Below, piece after piece: positions 42,826 to 50,256 of a stretch of DNA of 64,000 nucleotides. The DNA is from Subtercola boreus (lineage in GTDB: Bacteria; Actinomycetota; Actinomycetes; Actinomycetales; Microbacteriaceae). Within the stretch, counting starts at the first letter, position 1, and every line of letters starts with the position of its first letter. Where the stretch lies: NCBI RefSeq assembly GCF_006716115.1, contig NZ_VFOO01000001.1:1240001-1304000 (forward strand), read 5' to 3'. Position numbers and translations under genes: made by a program. The notes under the pieces are model-generated. The model made no database searches, was not told the origin of the DNA, and saw nothing but the letters and a program-made list of their open reading frames with translations.

Positions 42826-43932
42826 CTACGCGTGTGTCTGCGCCGCAGCGACGAACAGCACCGCCGGGCCGCCGAGGAGAACGAGAAGACCGGCGGTCTG
42901 CGTGATCCGGCGCCACACGGTGGCACGGGTCTGGATGCGCCGGGCCTGCTCCCCGGCGCTGCCACCGGCGGTGTACCGCGATGCCGACCGGGTGACCTTC
43001 TGCCCGACCGTGTTCATGACGTCGGCGACCGCCTGCCACCAGCTCGGGTCGATGAGCACGTCGAAGTAGCCACGGGTGTAGAGGTAGAGCCGATCATCCA
43101 CGATCTCGACGTCGAATCGGGACGCATTGTCGATCAGGAGCGCCATCACGTCAGGAGTCAGAACGTAGAGCGCTTCCTGTTGGGCTCCCTCCCGGGCGTA
43201 GGTGTCGAAGTATTCATCGAAGTCGCCTTCCAGCCGCACCCGTTCGCCGCCGGCCACGGAGAACGGCATAGCGGCCTCGCCGCGCAGCGAGTGCAGCCAG
43301 ATGTTCGGCATCGACCGTGGGAGTGGGATCTCGGCGAAGACCCAGTCCTGCGTTCGGGCGCGTTCGGAGAAGTGGTAGTACTGCACGTGCCCGACACGCA
43401 ACCTCGGAGTGTCCGACACCAGGAGCGGTGCGACCACGACAGCCCTGCCGCCGGGCGGGGAGAACATCGTGCCGGGGAACCCGGGCACCGAGTTCCCTGC
43501 CGCTCGCACGCTCGCGACCGAGGCCTCCCACTCGAGCTTCACGCGCATCCGGTTGTCGCGTGCAAAACGGCGCAGCAGGAAAAGCCCGATGAGCTGGTAG
43601 TCGAGCCGCCGGTACGGCAGGAGATTCACGATGGGTGCGACAACGAGCGCGACACCGGCGAACAGGATGAACACCACGACGAAGCGGGAGGTGGATGTCG
43701 GCAGCAGGGAATCGGCATGGAAGACCCTCAGCCCCAGGAGCAGAAGCGTGTTCAGGGCCAACCCCACCACCAGCGTGGCCAACGCGAGGAACGAGACGCT
43801 GGTCCTCAGACGCTTCTGCCAGAGCGTCGGGTTGTCCGCCGCCCAGTACTGCTCGATCTCCCGGCGCGGCGGGAGACGCTCGAATGCCGTCGTGTCGAAC
43901 ATGGTGAGGTCGGGGACCGCTGCGGAAGCCAT
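42826..43932 (-). CDS. Hypothetical membrane protein, DUF3137-like organisation
   Basis: A 368-residue protein. It has two hydrophobic helices near residues 47-70 and 84-105, a long beta-rich soluble part (VAPLLVSDTPRLRVGHVQYYHF, FDVEIVDDRLYLYTRG), and a last helix near the C-terminus (residues ~343-362). The layout (helix pair, soluble domain with a final conserved V/I-D-x-x-L-Y-L-Y motif) recalls DUF3137 proteins, but I am not certain. The ATG at 43932 directly follows GGGAGG with no spacing; instead a TAGGCT box ends six bases upstream, indicating a leaderless transcript. Confidence 0.72.
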   Translation of the reverse strand: MASAAVPDLTMFDTTAFERLPPRREIEQYWAADNPTLWQKRLRTSVSFLALATLVVGLALNTLLLLGLRVFHADSLLPTSTSRFVVVFILFAGVALVVAPIVNLLPYRRLDYQLIGLFLLRRFARDNRMRVKLEWEASVASVRAAGNSVPGFPGTMFSPPGGRAVVVAPLLVSDTPRLRVGHVQYYHFSERARTQDWVFAEIPLPRSMPNIWLHSLRGEAAMPFSVAGGERVRLEGDFDEYFDTYAREGAQQEALYVLTPDVMALLIDNASRFDVEIVDDRLYLYTRGYFDVLIDPSWWQAVADVMNTVGQKVTRSASRYTAGGSAGEQARRIQTRATVWRRITQTAGLLVLLGGPAVLFVAAAQTHA

Positions 43933-44026
43933 CCTCCCAGCCTAAACACACCCAACCCACCGCCTTTCCGGTGCAGCGGGCGAGGACCTGCCCGTCTTCT
44001 TCGTCAGGAAGTCGCCAAGCGTCAGT

Positions 44027-44045
44027 CTGGCAGAATCAGCGTATG
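44027..44045 (+). promoter_or_regulatory. Leaderless promoter element before the eamA leader peptide
   Basis: The 15-mer CTGGCAGAATCAGCG (44027-44041) is identical to that at 41557-41571. CAGAAT ends six bases before an ATG at 44043. Confidence 0.5.
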
Positions 44046-44132
44046 GATGCCGCTCTCACCGACTCCCCCGGGCATCACCGGATCGCAGCATCCGAAGCGT
44101 CGGCGTCCGCAGACCCGACCGCAGGCCGATGA
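44043..44132 (+). CDS. Possible 29-residue leader peptide coupled to the EamA gene
   Basis: A short frame, beginning MDAALTDSPGHHR and ending in TAGR, starts six bases after a good -10 element. Its stop overlaps the EamA start codon as ATGA. EamA itself has no ribosome-binding site, so ribosomes finishing this peptide could re-initiate on EamA. The peptide has no recognisable domain; it has two adjacent histidines. Confidence 0.45.
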   Translation: MDAALTDSPGHHRIAASEASASADPTAGR

Positions 44133-45283
44133 TCCGCGCCCTCCGCAACACCGGCGTCCAGGCCGCCCTGATCTCCGCGGTGCTGTTCGGCGCGGGCACG
44201 CCGCTGGCGAAGATCCTGCTCGACGGCGACATCAGCCCGTGGCTACTGGCTGGTCTGCTCTACTGCGGCTCGGGTATCGGGCTCGGGCTCTACCGGCTCA
44301 TCCGGCGTGCACCACGTGTTCGGCTCGCGCGGAACGAGGTCCTGCCGCTGGCCGGCGCGATCCTGTTCGGCGGCATCGCCGGCCCCGTGCTGCTGATGCT
44401 CGGGCTCTCGAACATGCCGGCATCCGGAGCCTCGCTGCTGCTCAACGCGGAGGGGGTCTTCACCGCCGCTCTCGCCTGGTTCGTATTCACGGAGAACTTC
44501 GATCGGCGGATCGCCCTCGGAATGCTGGCGATCGTCGCCGGCGCGATCATCCTGAGCATCCCCTCGGGTGCGAACTTCGGCAACCCCTGGCCGTCGCTCG
44601 CCATCCTCGGCGCCTGCCTCAGCTGGGGACTCGACAACAACCTCACCCGCAAGATCGCCCTCACCGACGCTACGTGGCTCGCCGCAGTCAAGGGCGGTGT
44701 CGCCGGGCCGGTGAACCTCGTTCTGGCCTTCGCACTCGGAGCCCACCTGCCCGGCGCGCTGAACATCGCCGCCGCGATGGTCGTCGGGCTCTTCGCCTAC
44801 GGCATCAGCCTCGTGCTCTTCATCGTCGCCATGCGCCACGTCGGTACCGCGCGCGCTGGCGCCTACTACTCGGTCGCGCCGTTCTTCGGCGCCCTGCTCG
44901 CGGTCTCGCTCGGCGACCCGGTCAGTTGGCCGGTGGTCGTCGCGGGAGCCCTCATGGCCGTCGGCGTCTGGCTGCACCTGACCGAGCGGCACGAACACGA
45001 ACACACCCACGAGGTGTTGACGCACGAGCACTGGCACACCCACGACGAACACCACCAGCATTACCACGAACCCGGCCAGGAGGCCACGCGAGGCGGATGG
45101 CACCGGCACGTGCACACCCACGAACCGCTGACCCACAGCCACGAGCACTACCCCGACAGCCACCACCGGCACGGCCATGCGCGCAGCGCACACCGGCGCG
45201 GCACCCACCAGCACGGCACCCACCAGCACGGCACCCCTCAGCACGGCACCCATCAGCACGGCACCCATCAACACGAAGGCTGA
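44129..45283 (+). CDS. EamA/DMT-superfamily transporter with histidine-rich tail
   Basis: A 384-residue protein. Residues 1-285 form ten membrane helices in two EamA repeats (GAGTPLAKILLDGDISPW, then AGAYYSVAPFFGALLAV). Residues ~288-384 are a cytoplasmic tail packed with histidines (HEHEHTHE, HTHDEHHQHYHE, five GTHQH-like units). The body resembles DMT transporters of small metabolites; the tail suggests metal buffering or sensing, which is inference. The last units come from a 15-bp DNA repeat. Translation probably depends on the overlapping leader peptide. Confidence 0.85.
   Translation: MIRALRNTGVQAALISAVLFGAGTPLAKILLDGDISPWLLAGLLYCGSGIGLGLYRLIRRAPRVRLARNEVLPLAGAILFGGIAGPVLLMLGLSNMPASGASLLLNAEGVFTAALAWFVFTENFDRRIALGMLAIVAGAIILSIPSGANFGNPWPSLAILGACLSWGLDNNLTRKIALTDATWLAAVKGGVAGPVNLVLAFALGAHLPGALNIAAAMVVGLFAYGISLVLFIVAMRHVGTARAGAYYSVAPFFGALLAVSLGDPVSWPVVVAGALMAVGVWLHLTERHEHEHTHEVLTHEHWHTHDEHHQHYHEPGQEATRGGWHRHVHTHEPLTHSHEHYPDSHHRHGHARSAHRRGTHQHGTHQHGTPQHGTHQHGTHQHEG
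45200..45274 (+). repeat. Five 15-bp coding repeats in the EamA His-rich tail
   Basis: The unit GGCACCCACCAGCAC (Gly-Thr-His-Gln-His) occurs at 45200, 45215, 45230, 45245 and 45260 with one- or two-base changes. Because the unit is a multiple of three, copy-number changes would lengthen or shorten the tail in frame. Confidence 0.85.
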
Positions 45284-45325
45284 GCGGCGGCCACCAGTCT
45301 GCGTCGGCGGTCGGCAGGGAGCGGA

Positions 45326-45967
45326 TCAGCGCGCGAACGTGACGTGGATGACGCCGCTCTCGGCGACCTCCGACGTCACGACGTAGTCGCTGCCGAGGTT
45401 CCGCAGGCCATCCCACAGCCGGAGGCCCTGGCCGAGCACAACCGGCGCCAGCGCGACATGGAGGCGGTCGACCAGGCCCGCAGCGAGGAAGTCGCGCACG
45501 GTGCCCGCTCCCCCACCGATCCGGATGTCGCCGCCACCGGCCACCGCCTCCGCCCTCGCGAGGGCTTCCGCAGGGCTCGCGCTGAGAAACTCGAAACGCG
45601 TGCCGTTGGCGAAGTCGATCGGCGCGCGCTCACGACTGGTCAGGACGAGCACGGTGCTGTGGAACGGCGGCTCGTCCTCCCACCAGCCCCGCCACTCGGG
45701 ATCGTCGGGGAAGGTGTGGAATCCGAACATCCCGGCACCCATGATCTCGGCACCGATGCCCTCGAAGTACGCCGCCGCGTAGCGGTCGTCGACCCCCGTG
45801 GTCCCCTCCCCCGCCGTCTCGTGCATCACCCGTTCGCGAAACGTCTTCGTGGCGGCGTAGTGCTCGACGATCCGCCCCCAGTCCGCGCCCATCGGGTTCT
45901 CGGGGGTCTGGTCGGTCGGCATCACGATGCCGTCGAGCGAGAGATTGAGGTCGATGCGAACCGTCAT
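45326..45967 (-). CDS. Dihydrofolate reductase-like (RibD C-terminal) family protein
   Basis: A 213-residue protein of the DHFR/RibD-C fold. The start is VRIDLNLSLDGIV, GAGMFGFHTF is mid-protein, and the NADPH-binding GGGDIRIGGGAGTVRDFLAAGLVDRLHVALAPVVLGQGLRLW stretch is near residues 145-185. Stand-alone members are common in actinobacteria and their substrates are mostly unknown; true folate reduction is unlikely. GGAAGGATC precedes the ATG. It is convergent with the EamA gene. Confidence 0.85.
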   Translation of the reverse strand: MTVRIDLNLSLDGIVMPTDQTPENPMGADWGRIVEHYAATKTFRERVMHETAGEGTTGVDDRYAAAYFEGIGAEIMGAGMFGFHTFPDDPEWRGWWEDEPPFHSTVLVLTSRERAPIDFANGTRFEFLSASPAEALARAEAVAGGGDIRIGGGAGTVRDFLAAGLVDRLHVALAPVVLGQGLRLWDGLRNLGSDYVVTSEVAESGVIHVTFAR

Positions 45968-46001
45968 GAGATCCTTCCGTGTCGTGGGGCCTGCGCCGAC
46001 C

Positions 46002-46163
46002 TCACGCTGCGTCAGTCAGGCGCCGAACGTTGGGATGGTCGGTCTCACGCTCCCTGGCAAGATCGTAGTTCACCTGCATCGCCAGCCATGCCCGGGCGCT
46101 GCTGACTCCCGCCTCATCGAGACGCATTCCACCTGTGATGCCACCCCCTCTGACTTGATTAAG
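46002..46163 (-). pseudogene. Remnant of a HigA-family antitoxin (C-terminal end)
   Basis: The last 41 codons before the stop at 46002 read MRLDEAGVSSARAWLAMQ then VNYDLAREREtdhpnVRRL, which is the conserved end of HigA-type helix-turn-helix antitoxins. A weaker match (GGGIT region) extends to about 46163. The DNA-binding N-terminus and any HigB toxin gene are absent. It is therefore a scar of a lost toxin-antitoxin module, next to a lower-GC gene. Confidence 0.6.
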
Positions 46164-46224
46164 TCTCATATTAGGCGTAGACCGGGTGTGATTCATCGAC
46201 AGCACGCAAGAAACGGAGCACACT

Positions 46225-46887
46225 ATGTCCACTCGATCACAGGCGATCGCTGCAACGGTTTGCGGCGCAGGAATCATCCTCGGCGTAGCCAGTGCGCCAC
46301 CCGCCTTCGCGGATGATTCAGCGTCTCGCTCATCCTCGTTCGTCTCCCAGAGTTGCATCTCCCAGGTGGAGGCAATATCCCGGCAGAAGGGCATCAGGGC
46401 CGACACTGCCACGTCACTCTGCACGGGGACGATCACAACGACTGAAACCGAGCCTCGAGTCGCAACCTCCGCTGAAATGGGAGCGTACGCCGAGGAGAAC
46501 AACCTGAGCGACGCCGCCACGGATGAACTGTTGCTGGCCGCCCTTCAGGGCGAGATCACCTACCGCGATTGGACGCATTCCTACTGGGGCGGATCTCTGC
46601 TGGAGAAGCACGCTGGGCGCACCTTCTGGGACGGTTCGAATGCGTGGATCGCCACCTACCGCGGGCTGACGGGCGCGAATGTGTGCCACTCGGAGGGTGG
46701 AATCGCAGTCGGCTGGGCCGTCACTCCACTCGAGTGCTCTTCCCCCGGTGCTGGCACAAACGCCGACGCTTACTACAGATTCGACGCAAGCGTGGCGTTC
46801 GAAGGAAGCCCTGTGACGCTTGACATTGGGCTGCACTACTCAACGAATGCGACCGGCGATGTATCAACGTGGCAGGTCGGCGGTTGA
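46225..46887 (+). CDS. Hypothetical secreted protein, lower GC than neighbours
   Basis: A 220-residue protein with a clear Sec signal peptide (hydrophobic residues ~8-25, cleavage likely after PPAFA at ~29). The mature part is Ser/Thr-rich and includes four cysteines (SQSCISQ, SLCTG, NVCHS, LECSS) that could form two disulfides. Aromatic stretches (DWTHSYWGG, YYRFDASVAF) suggest a beta-rich secreted domain. I do not recognise the family. Base composition is visibly less GC-rich than the flanks, and a HigA remnant lies upstream, so horizontal acquisition is plausible. GGAG lies seven bases before the ATG. Confidence 0.75.
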   Translation: MSTRSQAIAATVCGAGIILGVASAPPAFADDSASRSSSFVSQSCISQVEAISRQKGIRADTATSLCTGTITTTETEPRVATSAEMGAYAEENNLSDAATDELLLAALQGEITYRDWTHSYWGGSLLEKHAGRTFWDGSNAWIATYRGLTGANVCHSEGGIAVGWAVTPLECSSPGAGTNADAYYRFDASVAFEGSPVTLDIGLHYSTNATGDVSTWQVGG

Positions 46888-46890
46888 CGT

Positions 46891-47205
46891 ATGAACGAGA
46901 CAACCACGCACGAGAGGGTTTCGGCCGTGCCAGCCCATAACCAGCAGCTGTTCCCGGTCGTCGACCGCTGGTTCCTGGCATTCATCGCGCTCGAGGTGGT
47001 CACCTTCCCACTCATTCCTCTCCTGCCGTTGGTCGTGGCGGCAGCAGGCATCGCGACACCGCTTCGCAGGTCGCGATGGCGCCTCTCCGTCCTCTTCAGC
47101 GTCGGCCTCGTCTTGAGCCTCATCGTAGCGGCACCAGTGATACTGGGGCTGCTCGACATCCAGCTCGTTCAGAACGGGCCCGCGCACACGATCCCCGATG
47201 GGTGA
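46891..47205 (+). CDS. Small hypothetical membrane protein
   Basis: A 104-residue protein with two to three hydrophobic helices (about residues 23-50 and 66-90) separated by an Arg-rich loop. It starts three bases after the stop of the secreted protein gene and is presumably expressed with it. It may serve that protein, for example as an immunity or export partner, but this is only a positional guess. No family recognised. Confidence 0.65.
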   Translation: MNETTTHERVSAVPAHNQQLFPVVDRWFLAFIALEVVTFPLIPLLPLVVAAAGIATPLRRSRWRLSVLFSVGLVLSLIVAAPVILGLLDIQLVQNGPAHTIPDG

Positions 47206-47215
47206 ACGGGGGCGC

Positions 47216-48262
47216 TCAGCGCGGGGTCGGGGAGGCGGTGGCGGGTCGCAGGATGAGCGTGCCGGGGTCGATGCTGGCGTCGGCCGGAAGGCCGAGGTCG
47301 CGGTCGAAGACGCGGCGCACCGAGTTGCCGGCGAGGTCTTCGAGGCGGGTGTCGACACGGAGGGCCGCGGGCAGGGAGCCCGGCGCCGGCGTGAAGGTCC
47401 ACTCCGTCGCCGACGATGCAAGCGACGCAGTACCCGGCACCGGATGCCCGCCCTCCCCCACCGCGACGAGACACCGCCGCACGAGGGCCCGATCGAGCGG
47501 GCGGTCGAAGCGCACGACGAGCGGAGCGCCAGTGGCACTCGGCCATCGCACGTTCCAGAGCGCGGGGTCGACCCGCGACCTCACCGGTGGGCCGATGCGG
47601 TAGGTGCGCGAGGCGCCAGCCGCCAGGGCTGCTCCCGACGCGTCGCGCAGCCGGGCATCCACCGCCAGCGTGACGGAGCTGCGCTCCACGAGCGGCGGCC
47701 CGGCCTGCACGTTCGGCTGCAGCCCGCGTTTGATCCGCCCGGGTTCGAGGATCACGGTCAGCCGGCGACCCTCGCGGTCCCAGAGCTCCGGGGGCATGCC
47801 GAGGAGGGAACCCGGAAGCTCGGCACCGCTCTCGTCGAGGAGGGCGACGCACCCGGATGCCGAACCCTCCTCCATCGGAGCCGAGAAGGTCAGCGCGAAA
47901 CGCAGCAGGTTGGCCGGCACCTCGTCGCACGCGGGATCGAACCGTTCGACGACGGTACTCCGCACAAGGCGCACGGCAGGCACGTCGACCCGCGCGAATT
48001 CGAGCCAGGCCTGCCGATCATCCGCTCGCCTGACAACCGCGTAGGCCGTGCCGGCGACCGCAGGAAACCGCGGGGTGAAGTGCCCCACTCCCCCACTCCG
48101 CCGCCAGCTCCCGGCCATCGGCACGAGGTCTGAACCCAACCCGAGCCCGAGCGCGCCCACCGGCACGACCGCCAGTTGCGCAGGGAGGGACGGCCCGCTG
48201 ACCCTGAAGCCGCCCTGCTCCCAGGCCGCCTCAACGTCACTCAGGTCGCTCGGATCGCTCAC
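47216..48262 (-). CDS. Hypothetical 348-residue protein with Ig-like segments
   Basis: No known family is certain. It is soluble and beta-rich. The wording LLRFALTFSAPMEEGSASG, near residues 120-138, and VVRFDRPLDRALVRR, near 250-264, resembles SbsA-type Ig-like domains (F-S-x-P-M/L-D), suggesting two to three such modules. There is no signal peptide, so it is probably cytoplasmic. It starts with a GTG 25 bases after the beta-propeller-like gene and is likely its operon partner. Confidence 0.7.
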   Translation of the reverse strand: MSDPSDLSDVEAAWEQGGFRVSGPSLPAQLAVVPVGALGLGLGSDLVPMAGSWRRSGGVGHFTPRFPAVAGTAYAVVRRADDRQAWLEFARVDVPAVRLVRSTVVERFDPACDEVPANLLRFALTFSAPMEEGSASGCVALLDESGAELPGSLLGMPPELWDREGRRLTVILEPGRIKRGLQPNVQAGPPLVERSSVTLAVDARLRDASGAALAAGASRTYRIGPPVRSRVDPALWNVRWPSATGAPLVVRFDRPLDRALVRRCLVAVGEGGHPVPGTASLASSATEWTFTPAPGSLPAALRVDTRLEDLAGNSVRRVFDRDLGLPADASIDPGTLILRPATASPTPR

Positions 48263-48287
48263 GCCCGCACCGCACCGCGCAGACGGC

Positions 48288-49442
48288 TCAGAGCTCGTCC
48301 GCCCCGAGCGTCCGCAGGTGGATGTCGCCGCCCTCCTCCTGCACGACGACCACGTTCGCCCGGTCTAGGCTCGCCATCCAGGTCACGCCCGGGTGGTCGA
48401 GGTTCTCGCGGGGAACGCCCAGCGACGAACCGTCGTCGGAGAGCCCGAGGTGAAGCGGCTCCTGCCCGGCGATCGACGACACGGGGATCTTCAACAGCGG
48501 GTGGCGCGTGTTCGAGACGAGGAGAAACTCTTCGCCGTCGCGGTCGTACGAGACGAGGCTGAACGGCTGGTTCATCGGGCCGAGCTCGGCGACGGTGCGG
48601 CCGCGCACCAGCCCCTCCCCGCGCAGCTGGTCGAGCGTGAAGTGCACAACCGGCGTGCAGGTGTAGGTGGCGAGGATGCCCCGGCCGCCGTCGAACGGCG
48701 TGAGAGCCCTGATCGGCGACCCGGTCTCGTACTTGCCGTGGTCGACGTGGAAGATCTCGACGGAGGTGCCGGTCGCCGTTCCGTCGAACGGGTACGGAAT
48801 CTGTCGGAGCCGGGAGCTGAATTCCTCGTTGCTGAGGCCGGCCACGAAGAGCGACCCGTCGATCCACGCGAGGTCGGTGATGCTCGACCGGGCTGACGGC
48901 ACCTGCGCGATGTCGAGGGTCACCCCGTGGATCTCGCGCGGCGCGGACCCCGGGTCGATGCCGTCGAGCCAGACGTCCTTCCGTTCGTCGTCCTCCGCGG
49001 GGGCGTCGTCGAGGTCGAAGGATGTCGCGGGCAGCTCGTCCACGTCGACGACGCTGAGCTGGCCGTCCGCCCCGGCCCGCACCAGCGCGGGGCCGGCGTC
49101 GGCGCCGCGCCCCCGGGCGATCGAGAGGTACACCTCGCGCGAAACCGGGTGCACGGCGATCCCCCGGATCACCGCGTCGCCGGGTGCGACACCGAGCAGG
49201 GAGGCCAGTTTCGTGCCCAGTTGGTCGACGCGCACGGCGGGGGCCGCGACATCCAGAGGCTCGGCCGTCTGCTGCTCTGCCGTCTGCTCACCGGCCGTCT
49301 GCTCGGCGGGCAGCTCGAACGCCACCACGCGCGCCCGCGTCACATCGGCGGCGAACAGCACGGCACCACCCTCGAGCGTCGGCGCGGGCGCGAAGAGCAG
49401 CGGACCGGCCGACTGCAGGGTGGAGGTGAGAGTGGACGACAT
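48288..49442 (-). CDS. Hypothetical 384-residue probable beta-propeller protein
   Basis: The regular alternation of short beta-like segments with VxDxDEL and DLAWIDGSLFVAGLSN motifs, plus FLLVSNTRHPLLKIP near the end, suggests a beta-propeller of six or seven blades. A Glu/Gln/Thr repeat (TAEQQTAE-like, residues ~45-60) is low complexity. There is no signal peptide or catalytic motif. ACAGGAG precedes the ATG. It is probably co-transcribed with the Ig-like gene downstream. Function unknown. Confidence 0.7.
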   Translation of the reverse strand: MSSTLTSTLQSAGPLLFAPAPTLEGGAVLFAADVTRARVVAFELPAEQTAGEQTAEQQTAEPLDVAAPAVRVDQLGTKLASLLGVAPGDAVIRGIAVHPVSREVYLSIARGRGADAGPALVRAGADGQLSVVDVDELPATSFDLDDAPAEDDERKDVWLDGIDPGSAPREIHGVTLDIAQVPSARSSITDLAWIDGSLFVAGLSNEEFSSRLRQIPYPFDGTATGTSVEIFHVDHGKYETGSPIRALTPFDGGRGILATYTCTPVVHFTLDQLRGEGLVRGRTVAELGPMNQPFSLVSYDRDGEEFLLVSNTRHPLLKIPVSSIAGQEPLHLGLSDDGSSLGVPRENLDHPGVTWMASLDRANVVVVQEEGGDIHLRTLGADEL

Positions 49443-49552
49443 CGAAGGCTCCTGTCCGGCGGCGGCACTCGCAGCCGTCTTCCACCCTACGCTTCCGTGA
49501 ACCGTGCCAGCCCCCCCGCCGACTGACGCACGGCAGGGGCCGTGAACTGTTT

Positions 49553-50236
49553 TCAGGTGCGGCCGGTGGGGCGGATCGAGAGGGTCTCGATCGTTCCGCC
49601 CGGCGGCAGGTCGACGACCGTGCGGACGGCCGCCGCGACCGACTCGGGGGCGAGGTACAGGCGGGTGTCGTATTCGGCACCCTCTCGCGCGACCTTGGCC
49701 TGCTGCATGGCGGTGTCGGTGCGACCCGGATGCACGCTCGAGACCCGCACGCCGTTCGGCCGCTCCTCCTCGCGGAGAGCATCCGAGAGGGCACGGAGGG
49801 CGAACTTCGAGGCCGAGTACACCGCGCCTCCCGGGGCGGCAGTGAAGCCCGCTCCGCTGTTGATTGTGACGACCAGGCCTTCCGCTCTGCGGAGGGCGGG
49901 CAGCGCGAGGCGGGTCAGTTCGGCCACGGCGAAGACGTTCGCGGCGAATACCGCCTGCCAGGTGGCGAGCTCGGTGAGCTCGACCGTCGAGCCGTCTTCG
50001 ACACCGGCCGAATGCACCAGCACGTCGAGACTGGCGGGCAACTCCGGGAAAGGGCCGACTGCCAGGTCTCCCACGAACGGCTCGGCCGACGGCAGCGCGG
50101 CGACGAGCGCGTCGACCCGTCCGCGGTCGCGCCCGCCGACGAGCACGTGGTGCGTGCGCCCCAGGTCGATCGCCACGGCGCGACCGATGCCGCTCGTGGC
50201 ACCGGTGACGAGAGCGATCGGCCTGGCAGCATCCAT
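49553..50236 (-). CDS. Short-chain dehydrogenase/reductase
   Basis: A 227-residue canonical SDR: cofactor site TGATSGIGRA (residues ~11-20), NADP-type GGRDRGR, HSAG, the catalytic Ser in VTINSGAG, and YSASK with Tyr and Lys. It reduces or oxidises an unknown alcohol/ketone. The ATG at 50236 is seven bases after a TAGCGT box (minus 50249-50244), so I prefer it to the GTG nine bases upstream, which would fall inside that promoter. Confidence 0.88.
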   Translation of the reverse strand: MDAARPIALVTGATSGIGRAVAIDLGRTHHVLVGGRDRGRVDALVAALPSAEPFVGDLAVGPFPELPASLDVLVHSAGVEDGSTVELTELATWQAVFAANVFAVAELTRLALPALRRAEGLVVTINSGAGFTAAPGGAVYSASKFALRALSDALREEERPNGVRVSSVHPGRTDTAMQQAKVAREGAEYDTRLYLAPESVAAAVRTVVDLPPGGTIETLSIRPTGRT

Positions 50237-50256
50237 GGCGTCCACGCTAGCGCGGC

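Noticed and set aside
42832-45342. An 836-codon plus-strand frame across the unknown membrane protein and EamA gene
   Set aside because: It joins antisense sequence and the wrong frame of EamA; composition is Arg/Pro/His-rich without domains.
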